Shown piece by piece: positions 22,833 through 35,500 of a stretch of DNA of 64,000 nt (position 1 is the stretch's first letter; every line of letters starts with the position of its first letter). A model generated the notes under the pieces. That model worked only from the letters and a program-made list of their open reading frames with translations. It was not told the origin of the DNA and searched no databases. Source of the DNA: Anisakis pegreffii (taxonomy: Eukaryota; Nematoda; Chromadorea; Rhabditida; Anisakidae). The stretch is from positions 51,009 to 115,008 of the forward strand of contig JAPYMA010001532.1 in NCBI GenBank assembly GCA_035041965.1, read 5' to 3'. The position numbers were made by a program, and so were the translations under genes.

Positions 22833-25522
22833 TACTCTAACTATTATTTCATCAACGATTCAGTGTTGCTATATTCATCATTGTGATAGATCAGTCCAAA
22901 GTGAATCCGATGTCAGCATTTCAGTATTTCAATATGCGTTCAGAACCAGTGTTATGAAACCAACAGTAGTTTCATAACGAGATGCACTCCCGAATGGATA
23001 GGATATTTACCATTGGGAGCTAAACGTATCATTCTTATCGCATGGGATGCATTTTTCAACGAAACCGCTTACGAAATGGAATTGTATTTCATAAAATTTC
23101 TTTCGCAGTCACTGCACTGTATACTATTTGCGTGGCAATTGAAAGTCGTAATTTTCCTTCTTCCTACTGTGCAACGACGAAATGAATTACGTCAAATAAA
23201 AACTGACGATTCAAACTCATCATGCACTGATGAGTTCGAATTGCTGAATAAAACTGCAATGAGATAGACTGCATGTTTACTCCAATGATAAAATATTCAC
23301 TTCTATAGAGGTGTTGAACATAAAACAACTGCCGGAGAGTTGTTGACAAAATTCAGTCTTATAAATTTGATTATCGAAGTTCGAAGAGTCTCAACGATAC
23401 AATTTCACACAACGAACGAACATTAGAATTCAATTTTTTCATCGATCACATAAATTCAATCTAATGTCGTACTCTTCTTTTTCACAATTACACTTGACAA
23501 CTCCATCTTGAGTGTGGCCCATTCAGTACAATTTTAACATCTTCTCATACATCTATGCTGAGTCTAAGTTTTGAATCGAGTTCAGTCAGTGAGCCGTTCT
23601 TAATTTTTTTTCAAATGTATGAGGAATTGAAATTTGAAATTTCAGTAACCACGGATTGAGTATTCTATTGGCTCACAAGCACAAACAGATGAATTTCAGT
23701 CTTTCGCAATGAAGTCACCCGTATGATCCTGTACAACCGATGTCCATACATGTCACGCTTTATAGTTGAAATTACGATTGAAAACGCTTTATAGTTGTTG
23801 AAATCATGTTTCCAGCTCCAGGAGTATCTTTGCCGGAAAATTGATCATATTAATTCTATAGTAAATTATAATCAACATTTTTGACAGATCAATCACCAAT
23901 CAATCGCTTTTTGGCGGATCAATCGTCTTCAGATTTTCGTACGTATGTCTGATGTGTTTACTGAAATTGTTGGGTTTTTGACGTCGACAAGTGAAAATTA
24001 ATTACGCCAACACATCAAAATCGTGACTCGTTCTAATGAATTAATGCAATTCAGCTTATCGTTCCCGTCTCATTCATTTTAATGCGCTTCAGCAAAATAT
24101 TTGCTTACGCACTAGTGAGCTGAAATCACTCATTGCGAAATACGTCACAAGTGCTTTAGAGATTACATCAAATCCTCGTTTCATAACACCCCGATTCGAA
24201 CACCAATATCCTGCTCACAGGTTTATTCACATGTAGTCAATCTACTGGAACGTTGCATTAGAATCATAATTAGCTGCACTTGGAACGAGACTCGTTTAAC
24301 TTTTAACATATTCGTTTGTGGATGTTACCATCATTCAGCACAGAGGAGTTCTGATCGTAAACACTCGCCCGTCAGTACCTCTAATATCGTCCAAGTTACA
24401 TTTTTAACAGCATAATCAACGCATGCAAGAAAACAGGGAAATTCGGCCTTTACTTCGAAGATTTTTGATGTCTTGGTCAGTGGGATAATTCTCTCGAGAG
24501 TTCTGTTTTCGTCATCACTTAGCAACTGCTTTGTCATCATTCTAGTTATCAGACTCTTCAGCAAAATTTTCAGATATTTAAAATATCTGTCGTGTGATTC
24601 CCGAATGATGTTTTATGGCACTTTCACTCACAAGATGTGTGATGACTGATTAAGAGAACGTTGCCGTTTCGACATTAGCTCGAGAGAACAGTCGAAGCAT
24701 TCAGCAGATAAGAGTGGTTGAATAAATGCTGAAGTTTGGTGTCATTTTATGAGTTCATTGAGAGTTATGATGTCGAATTATTATTTCAATGTAGGGATAT
24801 ATCATTACACAAACTCTATGATTCGGTTTAATCGGGAAATTGTGATATAGATACTCTACAAGATTGACTTATCAAGTGTTCTTACATTGTGGTTTATCAA
24901 CATCAATCATTGTAAATTTGATCTCAACAACGTCAACTGATACCCCATCACGACAAGATATATAACGATAGGTGTATCACAGATACCAGATTACTTCGTC
25001 GGCATATTTCATAACTTAATACTGTCAAATACATTCTTTGCATTCGAATTTCAGAATTCTGTTTGCATTATGAGTATTGTTTTCTCATCAAATATTGGCT
25101 TGGAATTGGTGGACTGCTGGAAATCTATATTACATACGGATTATTTGTTTTACATTATAATATGAATTCTATTTCCCCACTCAACATCAACTGTTCATTC
25201 GTTTCATTCGAGTACCATTTCATGGCATTCATTAGACAACGTCATCAAATACGTCATGAGTTATTTTCTGTTTATTAAATATTCATGAAGTTTTAGAAGA
25301 ATTTCACATCATTGAACAACTTCGATCTACGAGAGAAGTTGACGTTGTCTTTACGACATTTTATCGATGGTTGCATAAACAACTAAACTTTGTTTGCAAC
25401 TTTGCAATATAAACTTTGTTTGCGTAAACAACTCAATATCAGTATGGTTTAAAATGAAGTGAATCCTTTATCATAGGTTCTAAAATACTTCAAAAACTCA
25501 TTAAACATGACACACGGATTAT
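22833..25522. other. Non-coding A+T-rich DNA
   Basis: No exon with convincing splice sites, RNA gene or element is seen on either strand in these 2.7 kb. Short open frames are present but have no coding character. Confidence 0.45.
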
Positions 25523-25590
25523 GATGGTTAAACACGGTTAAACACATCCGTCAGATGGTTAAACACGGTTAAACACATCCGTTAAACACA
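25523..25590. repeat. 31-bp tandem repeat built on GGTTAAACAC
   Basis: The unit starting GATGGTTAAACACGGTTAAA occurs at 25523 and 25554, and the shorter core GTTAAACACA recurs at 25581. It abuts the hAT-like element just downstream. Confidence 0.8.
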
Positions 25591-25606
25591 TGAACTCCGA
25601 CTATTC

Positions 25607-25744
25607 CAGGGTTTCTCAACCGGGGTGTACGAAGGCATGCCAGGGGTGCGATGAGAGGGGGTGAGTGAGGGGCGCGGGAGGGTGCGAGGGCATATTGAAA
25701 TTTTCTGGTGGATGTAAGGGGCAAAGAAAGGTTAAGAACCACTG
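25607..25744. mobile_element. hAT-like non-autonomous element (MITE), about 138 bp
   Basis: The left end CAGGGTTTCTCAACC and the right end GGTTAAGAACCACTG are imperfect inverted repeats matching the CAG-x-GGTTCTCAACC consensus seen at hAT transposon ends. The interior is G-rich (GGGGTGAGTGAGGGGCGCGG), unlike the A+T-rich surroundings. Flanks GACTATTC and ATCTGTTC agree at five of eight positions, compatible with a decayed 8-bp target duplication. There is no coding capacity. Confidence 0.65.
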
Positions 25745-28700
25745 ATCTGTTCGTTATTCTTTTCGGATGTCAATGCGGTTTTTAAAGTTGTGTACAAATG
25801 GGTTATGTTATCGTATCAAATCTTCTCGTAGCCTTTAAATCTTCGTATACTCATAACAACTGATTGGAGTGCAACTTTAATTGTGGTGTTTGGAGCGGGT
25901 TTATCGACTTCTTATTGGGTTTATCGCATGTTACAAGCATTGTAATTTGTAGTGGTTTGCGGAGGGTTCGTCCAGCACTTTGACCATGCAAGGTTTCATC
26001 CGGGAATTATCGCCCTCCAGACTATTCGTTACTAGCAATGGTTGTATTACTGGTTTGTTCATATACGCATGCATATGAAGAAACAGCAATTTGTTAAGTT
26101 GCTTCAGTTTGTTTATATGAAGTAACGCTGAAGGGCCAAATTCAATATTTTTCACTTGAAAATAACTAGATTTAATTTCGTCTGCATGCCAAAGCCACTC
26201 AATCAGCATATGAATAGATGTTATTTAGCGAAGGGTCCCTAAAGGAAACCTGACAATATACTAAATTCGAATCAACAAAACGTCTAATACAGCCTACTTC
26301 ATGGAATACTTTGGAGGCTGAACTGTCTATGGAAACAAAATATATTGTGAAACTTCTCAAGTGCGAAATACTCGAAGCCTCCCATATACCATTCGTAACA
26401 ACTTGTCAAATATTTAGCGTCCTTGGATGCAGATGATTTTATTGTTGGGGCTAGTTGTGCCGTTAATTCCATTTGAGAAATACTCTCACGCCTATTCTTA
26501 TTAGATGAAAAAGTCTCACGAAATCATCGAAACTACTTCATCGCATTGCAATATCCTCAACTGAGACGGACTGAAAGGTTCAGTTATTCTGTTTGTTCGT
26601 CAGAAACGCTATACTTCGCCTGCCTCTTGGCGTCGTTTCCAAATTATTTTCATTTCACCCATTTGGTTTCTATCGGAAAGCTTTCCGTCTTCATTGCACT
26701 GAATGCAAGGTTTCGGTACTTTTAAATCAGTAGACCTCACTGAAAACTTCATTAGGCCGTACAGCAGATCGCAAATTCCCCCCTCCCTCCCTCCTCTTTC
26801 CCACTCTAGTAATCTAACTATCCGCATTTCCCGTCTCATGTAATAAATCATCGTTCTTTAGCGATAAATCACAAGAAAATCGGAATATTGAATCAACGAT
26901 CTAAAAGTTTGTTGTAAACAATTTGTCGATTGCGTGAAAGGAATTAATTTCTTGTGATCAGATAAGTGTTTTGAGAGCATTCTATTTAATTATACGATTT
27001 CTTAATCAGATTGTTCATTTTTTTGCTACAAAATCGATTATTTTCGTCTTCCGGAAGAATCGTTAAATGAGGCAAAAACGAAAATCAAAACCAGTATGGG
27101 ATCATTCGGTGAGATATGCTTGTTATGGGTGGTGATGTGTTGATGTGTTAAATGCTAAAGCTCTTTGACAAGTCTCACGCCGAAAAGGTCATCAGAATGT
27201 TGACTTCATTTCAGTGTGTTCATTTTATCGATAGACTCACATCGTAGGAGGTGTTTAGTTGTGAACATTGGCTTGGAGCTTGTAAACACTTTTAACACAT
27301 TCATCAAAACAACTTTCTCATGCATATTGGTTGAATATAACGTCTCTCGAGAGTCAACAACTTCCGATGATATCATCGGATAAATTATTCAATTTATCAC
27401 TCTCTGAATAACTACTACTTTTTACACACCTACGTTAGCAATGTCATCACCCCCATTCACTGCAAAAATGATTGTAGGTTTAGAAAGTGGAGACAAAACA
27501 AGTGGTTTTTTACAGGAAAAGTCATTGTTGATGTTCCTTTCAGTACAGAGATCACGCTGAGACGATTTAAATCTTATGTTCGACCACAAGTGAAGTATCT
27601 GCCACTTCTTTCGAGAGGACAGTAAACTAACTGGATTTCAGTATTTCGAAAAATCTGCATTCATCTACTAAAAAGCACTTGAAATTCGATATTTGGCCAT
27701 TGGGACATTCCCCATGAGTATCTGCTTCTCTTGTCGCTTTATGCACAAAACCTCAACAAAGTTGTTCGACCCCTCAGTCTTGTCAACACATCAGTCAAAC
27801 TCTCATAAAGTAATAATTCTCTGCCTTTTGTTCTTTGATCGTCATTTTATCTGTGTATGGTCAACAAGGGTTCCGAATTCATCCTCGACTACATAACCAT
27901 GGCTACGCAATTTTGAAGAATGCAACAGTGGTTTTTTAAACCAAGTACGAAAACTGATTCTAAAATCAGTCACTTATTGGATGTAACTCGTCGTTTATTA
28001 CTCATCAATTGAAGAATTTACTACGAAACTGATAATTTGCAACGAATTGACAGTATTTATTGATATTAGCCTGATGAATATGTGCACTACTGTTCATCAA
28101 ATGATTCTTTGATGCTATGTCTTACATCGATAATCTAGTATTAATATCAGATAACAACCTCGTCATATCCACACTACAAGTGAACATACACTTGGGTATC
28201 AACAAACCAATAAACATTTGCTCATCTCAGTATCAAATTCTGTTGTAATCAATGCACATATTGTAACAATTGCAACATTCAGCTAACACTAATGAAGTGC
28301 TAGCACTTGTTACACTCGTCGTTCACCACTGATTTATTCCTTTCTGAAACCGCCGATCATTACTGCTGCAATTGCATACTATAGTGCTACGACTGACTGT
28401 TGTTGTTGATTGTTGCCCATCCAGCGAGCACTTTAACTACTTGCTAAACCACACGAATCAACTGGACTGTCTGCATTCTTTGAATTCGCCAGTCTATCCG
28501 ACACTATCCTTACCGTAATACTCAAAATTTCCACTTACAAATAAGTCTTCCGAATGCGGAAATGTTGTCTTTTCCTATTTATATGTATGTATTCATCGTA
28601 TCCTTCTACTTAAATTATTGCACTACTGACATGTTAAAACGATTTCACAACGTCATTATTTCCATATGCATTCGTCGTAATATCATTCTCTTTTCAAGTT

Positions 28701-28754
28701 TACTTATTTATTCAGTGAGATCATCGAGTACTTATGGTTAATAGACTAATACGT
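25745..28754. other. Non-coding DNA with one possible short exon
   Basis: About 3 kb with no supported gene. A C-rich low-complexity tract (CCCCCCTCCCTCCCTCC) lies near 26776-26795. The only exon-like signal is at 27067-27108, listed separately. Confidence 0.4.
27067..27108 (+). CDS. Possible first exon of a BED-finger protein (fragment)
   Basis: ATG at 27067 opens MRQKRKSKPVWDHS and is followed at once by GTGAGA, a good donor. Basic residues before VW-D-H(F) resemble the start of a BED-type zinc finger, as found in hAT transposases and some transcription factors. I could not find the next exon with the Cys/His ligands, so this may be a relic or chance. Confidence 0.2.
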
Positions 28755-28895
28755 GACGATTACACTGACATTTCAAAAGTTTTTCTTTACATTCACCGAA
28801 CAATTGATACCACCGATCAGATGGTACCGTACCATTCTTTTGAGCGTTTCGGTCGTTCCATACTCCAATTAAGAATCAATGAGGACCACATAAAT
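28755..28895. repeat. Diverged dispersed repeat, copy 1
   Basis: The stretch from GATTACACTGACATTTCAAA through GGTACCGTACCATTCTTTTG to CATACTCCAATT is clearly related to 30092-30215, with small indels between. It could be an old duplication or transposon fragment. Confidence 0.6.
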
Positions 28896-29830
28896 TCTGT
28901 ATCCGTTCAGTGCAAGACCACAGTCGAGAACGTGGATGCTGAATGACGATTTCGATTGCGGAACGCTGACCTAATCAAAAAGTTCTTAATGTTTATGTAT
29001 TGCCGATTCATTCACCTTGTGTTTGAGAAAACTCGCCAGTTTCATGTGAATGTTCCTGAGAAAATTCACTCAAAATACTCTCCACTTTAAAGTTCGTGAC
29101 TCTCTCGCATATTCATAAAGCCCGATCGTAATCGTTCTAAAATTAGATTAAGTCGCATTGACTCAAAGCGTGTCGTTGTGTCATGACGTCATTATCCTTA
29201 AATCTGTCGAATAACATCCAATTTATCATTCAGAAGAGTGTTGATGAGTGATGCAATTTGTTCGGATCACCTGACTTATCACCTACGAACTTATAATCTG
29301 TTACTTCTCCTATTTTTGTTATGTGAAAGTGTTTTAAAATGTGAGGGAAAAAAGCGCGATTGTGATCGACATATGACTTATTTCATCTAATCAAATGCAC
29401 CAACTTTGAGATATAAGTGTACGATTTTATTGATAATAGTTTTGTTCAACAAATTTATTGATGTGAGGTTTTTTGTACGCTTTTCTATTTATTACGTAGC
29501 ATGCTGATGCTTTGTGCTACAGCCTTTGTTTGTTTCTGATGTGTATGTGTTCTTGTTGGTCACGTCGAGTGGACATTTTAATCTTTCTTAATAACTTGAA
29601 GCTCTAGCATTAATTCAGAGATATTAATAATAAAATTTTGTTCGATAAATCGTTCAATCAGATTCATTTTGAGGGACTCTGTAACACTGTTGAAGGAGGA
29701 ACCGATAAATCATTTGATCATAGGCTACCTTTACTGTTATTGAGAACAGAAACGAGGAACTTTCACGCTGAACAAATGCCTCAGTCAATTTATCTTACTG
29801 AATTAACTCGCCCATTTGAAGTCACTTGAA

Positions 29831-29977
29831 ATGAGCGTTAAACGATTGTTGAACAATCCGCAAATAATTCTAAACGTTGCCGTCATATTAGTGCTGCTGA
29901 TCATAGGCATTTTTGAGGTGTTCATCCACAATTGCGGACGGACAGGCAATCACTCACAAACGTTTGTGAATTATTAG
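29831..29977 (+). CDS. 48-codon ORF for a single-pass membrane peptide (uncertain)
   Basis: ATG 29831 to TAG 29975. A basic N-terminus (MSVKRLLNNPQ) is followed by a hydrophobic run of about 18 residues (IILNVAVILVLLIIGIF) and a short polar tail with one possible N-glycosylation site (NHS). No family is recognised and no splice or promoter context supports it. In A+T-rich DNA such an ORF can arise by chance. Confidence 0.22.
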   Translation: MSVKRLLNNPQIILNVAVILVLLIIGIFEVFIHNCGRTGNHSQTFVNY

Positions 29978-30091
29978 AATTCTTTAGAAGTAGATATTGT
30001 TGAGTTTTAGTTTAATTTCCATTCGAAAGTTTTCAACTGTTTTTTACCCGGCTTACAATAGATGATTGACCTCTGCTGATTACACCCATCG

Positions 30092-30215
30092 ATTACACTG
30101 ACGTTTCAAAAGTTTTTTTGCAAAGTTTTTTACGTTCACCCAGGAAATGGCACCGTACCATTCTATTGAACTCTGCAGTCGGTGCATACTCCAACTGTGA
30201 ATGAATCATGATAAA
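30092..30215. repeat. Diverged dispersed repeat, copy 2
   Basis: It matches 28755-28895: GATTACACTGACGTTTCAAA, then GGCACCGTACCATTCTATTG and GCATACTCCAACT. Copy 2 has a short insertion after the AAAGTTTTT tract and a deletion before the GGCACC block. Confidence 0.6.
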
Positions 30216-32129
30216 ATGGATCGTCATTACAATTTATATAGATGTGCCGATCAAAAGACTTTCATGGAATAAATTGAACGATATATAAACATTCTGAAAT
30301 CAGATTGTTTGAATAAAGTAATGTATAATATCTAGATCTATAGTGATCAGATGTATATCAATGAGCACCATTGCCCTCGTTGAGATAGCTTCAATAAAAT
30401 AGCTGTATCCCCTCAACTAAGCAAAATCACCCAACAAAATATATATTTTTCTGAATGCAGAGATTCTGCTCGATCGATTGGTGTGAAGAAATTGATATGT
30501 TACTTGTCAAAGCTCAGAGTACTGAGAGTTGAACCCCTATAGCATGAACCGCCCCCCCCTCCCTATAAAATAGCTATATCTCCTCATATGAACTCTTCTC
30601 TTCGCTTTGCATGCTTCTGCTATTCAGCTGGGAAGGGTGGAAAAGATCCCGTTGTTTTCTTTTTGGAGAATACTCTGTTAGCTTATCTTGTTTCTTTCGA
30701 ATAGATTGAACTGCGCAAAATCAGAAACTTAAACTAATTATCTATGAAGCATAGAGTCCTTGTTCTATAGCTGATGTGAAGAATTAGCACATCAGTTCTT
30801 GCCGTCAGCGACATTCCTACGTCATTACTCTAATTTGTAAGCTTAGTCGCATCTTAGGCTCATTGCTCTCACAATCAGTTCATCTCCCATTGCTGCTCTT
30901 TTATCTATGTTAAATTTTTTTCTCTTTGCATCTATTTGATTATTCCTCTGATTTACTTTGTACCAGCCAATTCATGGTTCTCATTTCATTTTTTAAAATC
31001 ATCATTTCCATTAACTAACGTTTTATTTTATCTATTTCCTGCTGACAGCGAGCTGATTTTCATAGAAATTAAATTTTCGCAAAGTCGCTTTATTTTTCAC
31101 AAGCAATTAATTAGAAATTAAATTCTCGCAAAGTCTACTCTTCGCATTTATACCATATCATTTTCGTACAGTTAATTCATTTTCGGCTCATCGAATGCGC
31201 TTTGTGTTCTACAGTACAAAATTATGTGCTAGCATTTAGACTGATTGAAGATACGAATCGTATCAAACCGCACAGATCGTCAGCAATTCTAAAAGTTCGT
31301 CCATGAATTTGAGTTAGTCCAAATGACTGGAATTAATTCAAATTAATTCGTTTCAGAATGGACATCCGATAGCATTTATTGGATTTCGCATTCCATGCGT
31401 CTTTTCTTCATCTTCGATCATGAATTTATTTAAATTTTTTCGTGTGTGAACTTTCGCATGTAAAGGATGGAAATTGACATAATAACTTCACGATCGCAGT
31501 AGATTAAGAATATGTGAAGTGCGTTCATTGGTTTGGCAGCAGAATAAAATTGACAGGTGATGTATATCAGTGAGGTACTGAGTACTATTGCAAGGACTCT
31601 TAATCCATTTTACAAGACGAGTTGTGAATAAAATATTTTTTCGACGTATGTGCATATCTATTCGGATTGTTCATCAGGATTGTTCGGTTGAAAAGACAGA
31701 TTAGACGGTGAAGCATTCAGTGTTTTTGCAAAAATGAAAAACGCTGACGATTGTTCGCTTTTTGAAATCATCTCACACTGCACATCGCAAGTGATAAACG
31801 ACTGTAACGAAGCGTTTAACTTCCGCAGAAAGTAATCAACTTTAAATGACTGGTTCATTTTGCGATCGTTTTTCACGAAATTGACGTAATAAAATTCCGG
31901 ATGATGAGGGATATGGCTGTTTTTTGTCAGTATATCTCGATTTTTGAATTTGATTGATCCTCTCTCGTATGACAGAATAATCAATATACTTGACAGCTAT
32001 ATCAGTCCAATTATTTCACCGTAAAGAAGTTGAATTCTTTAAAATTGATTTTTTCTGACTCCATCCATTACGAACAACTGACAATTACGCTTATTTTTGA
32101 TACATGGCACATCTGACAATCAAATTCTA
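30216..32129. other. Non-coding DNA
   Basis: No gene is supported. A C-run (CCGCCCCCCCCTCCC) lies near 30550, and a 20-bp phrase ending TCGCAAAGTC is repeated at about 31062-31083 and 31111-31133. Confidence 0.4.
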
Positions 32130-32530
32130 ACTGCTGGTAGTGTCGGTAACGGCGAGCAGCCGTATGCCGAACTCGTCGCTAGTGCTCACTGTGAACAAAT
32201 CACGGAAATATCTGGCGATCGAGCATCTACCAGAAAGTTTAGTATTCAGCGGTCCCAGGAAATGAAGTTTTTGTGCTCAGTGCGAGATCTGCCGAGACTT
32301 TCAACCACCCGTCAGAATCCACGTGGCCGACAGTTCACCGAATATTCATTCCAGGGGATCGCCAATTGCCGAAGGTTTCGGCGGCCCGTTAATTGCAGAA
32401 AGGAAAATTTATGGTTCGTTGCGCGATCATCCGATATGTTCAGAGGCCAGTTGGTATTCGGCAACCTGACGAATCCATATTTTCATATTTGTCGCGAGAT
32501 CCCTCGAAGCAAATTTTGTGCATCTGTCAG
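32130..32530. other. GC-richer island of unknown nature (copy A)
   Basis: This is clearly richer in G+C and CCGA/CGCC words than its flanks, with a long open frame on the + strand that shows no recognisable domain. It contains TCGCCAATTGCCGAAGGTTT, which closely matches TCGCCGATTGCCGGAAGTTT at about 39840, so both islands may be remains of one repeat family. No splice signals or start context argue for a gene. Confidence 0.35.
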
Positions 32531-35500
32531 TCAGAAACTCAGTGCTTATTCGTCTAATTTTGTTCATCTTTATCCTTCACTCTTTTATGCTCCTCATTTG
32601 CTGAAAACAAAACTTAGCGACAACTAAGATCAGCTCTTGGCAATTATGCTTTTAACTGTCTGTCATTGCCGTAACAGTCTGATGAGAGGCTAACCGGTTC
32701 CCAATTGGCCAATTATTTTGAATCACCATTTCGTTGAATGCTTCTCGTTGAACCTTAAAAAAAAACTGTGTCTACATGCAACTGCATGGAGAATCAGAGT
32801 GTATCTTTGAGACAAATTTCCTCAGAATATCTATATGAGCCACAAAATTGCGTGCAATTAATCATGTTTAGAGCCTTGTAAGAGTGAAATTTTGAAATTG
32901 TCATAGTCATGTGCCCGACGATAATTGCACATTCTGTCTCATCAACGTTAACAAATACCATTGAAAATTTCAAAATGTGCTTGTAATCGCCAGAATTGAC
33001 ATGATTCCATTCATCAAAACTCGCAATAAGTAGATCCGTCTTTCTCGTCTTTAGCAGCAGCATAATGCTCTGTGATGAAAAAAATAGGTGTTTGGTCTTA
33101 CTTTCCATTTATATAGCTAGATATTCGAATACTCGAATCTGGCTACACAGATAGGAAGTGAGACGTGCCTTATCTCAGAATGTTCAAATATGCCTTTCGG
33201 CAAATTCGAATGAATGTTCCGGTATGCTCATCGTTAGCAAAATTTCTTACCGAAATATTTCTTAGTCGTTGAAAAATAATGGTATATCTGCAAGCAAACT
33301 GTGCTTCGAATTTTGCTTATGACCGTGCAATTATCAATTTCCGTAGCCATGTAAGCCAGTACGGATCCCATAAACTATCAGATTTCATGAGAATAGACTC
33401 TGAACATTTCGGGAATATTTAGCATTGTCCATGAAGGAACAGTTAGCATATGGAGGAACTTTCATCCCTCAACCTTTCTTTGAGACAGAAGATAGTTTTC
33501 AGTGAGGCATTAGACTTGATGTATTTGATGTATAAACTAGACTTGTGATGAAAAGCATGAAGAATGTATAGATTCGCTGATTTGATGAATTGTTGAAAAC
33601 GTTCGCTGAAAATGTAATAATGTGAGATTTGCAATCGCATTCAGCACATCACCAAAATGCTTACTTTTGTTTCATTCCCTTGGGTTCTCTCAGTCATTTC
33701 GCATGTTGGTTGAAATATCTCTTTATTCATGTCTCGATTCCCTGATGGTCTTCGCAAGACGTGAATATTACATTTCGGTGCATCGTTTTTACGCTAATTC
33801 TTCATGTATTAACTCATATTGCCGCACTTGTTTTTTGCGTCAAATACGTTTTTGCAAGCAACTACTACATATGTATTTCTTTTTGTGCATTGCTTACTTG
33901 AGTTTAATGTGCACTAATGTTAACAACTTACATGTAAACAATTTTGGAGCTCGTTGATCCACTTCTGAACATTCCATTCTATCGAAAATTGCCTCAAAAT
34001 GTACCATCTCACTCGTTCCACGATGTCGATAGCAACAACTCATCTGTTCAAACGATTCATATTTGCTCTCGTTATTGCCACTGATTTTTTTTTGATTTCT
34101 AACATTTATGACGAATAGCCGTTACTGAGTGCTTTATAGAGCGATGAAGCTGTGACGCTGGAAAAAATTCGTCAAGCACTCAAATTGTAATGCTCAAACA
34201 TCTAAAACCGCAAAGTGTTTCCCAGTTCTACTGCTATAATGTTTTGGCTAATTGATTACAGTTTCGAGTACAAGTAAGATAAACATATTCGATCGTCGTG
34301 AGCAATAATTTATTCGATGATCACTACGAAACACTCCATTGCATCTATTCTTCGTACTATCGTCTCGTTACTGTTGATATGCTTTCTAGGCGTGTGCCAT
34401 AAGCTGTTCAGATCTTATCGAATCTCAATCAGTGTTCGTAACGATCAATCCGAGAAACCATTAAAAACAACGATCAGTCAAGTTCACTCACGATCAGTCA
34501 CGTTCCCGTGCATTGGTTGAGCCATTTTCATTTGTGATCTGATTAGTTCATATGAATATTCAAAATGTGGCGACATTTAATCTGTGTAAGCATACATATA
34601 ATAGCATTTATGCTGAATCGCATTTTTATTATACAACTAATCAGATTTACGTTCCTCAACAATTCAGCGGTTGAGAATAAATCCAAACGAAAGAATCGAA
34701 TCTTTTAACAGCACATCATCCACATTTGCGTCATCATATCCACAGCACCATCTGTGATAAATGAATTATACATTCAGTTAAATCTCTGATTATTGAATAA
34801 TAAATTATGTTATACGTTCAGTTACAGTTAGTTGCAAGAGTGCAAATTTTTTTGAAATCGTTCATAAGAAAATTCTCTTCATCTTGATGAATACTTGTGA
34901 TAGTGTGTTGATTGGAAAAGAAGCGCATAAAACGCATTAAGCATGCTTGAAAATTTAATCAAATCTCTAAATGAACGTTGTGGTCGTAGAATTGGTATTG
35001 TTTTGTGTTTTATTGTTGATCATCGATCTTGTTTGTTTGATGAACGATCGCTTTCGATGAGTATTTGTGTGCTATGAATGTCGTTTGTTTCCATTCAAAG
35101 TTTTCGTTTCCAGTTTCTTTCATCTTTCTTCAGACGTTAATCTCTGTGCTTTTTTTGATGCACTCTCTATTTTAGGCATTTTATTTGTATCGCATCGCGA
35201 TACTTTTCTTATCCATAATGCGTCATTTCTAAATGTTCTTGTGAGTACGTAACGCAATTGTCACATAATCGTTGACGTAAAACCATCGAGTTTTTCATGA
35301 AATTTATTCTATAATTAGATTTGCCTAATCTGAAGGCGTTGCAAATGTCAAGTGTTCATGTCGTTCAGTGGAATCAAAAAATCATGAAAATATCTTGAAA
35401 AAAAAGTAGTAGTGACGAAAATTCATTCAACCAAAGCAAATGCATCAATGAAGTTTTTAAAAAAAAATCTTCCACTTGTTAACACGTCAATAATTTTTTA

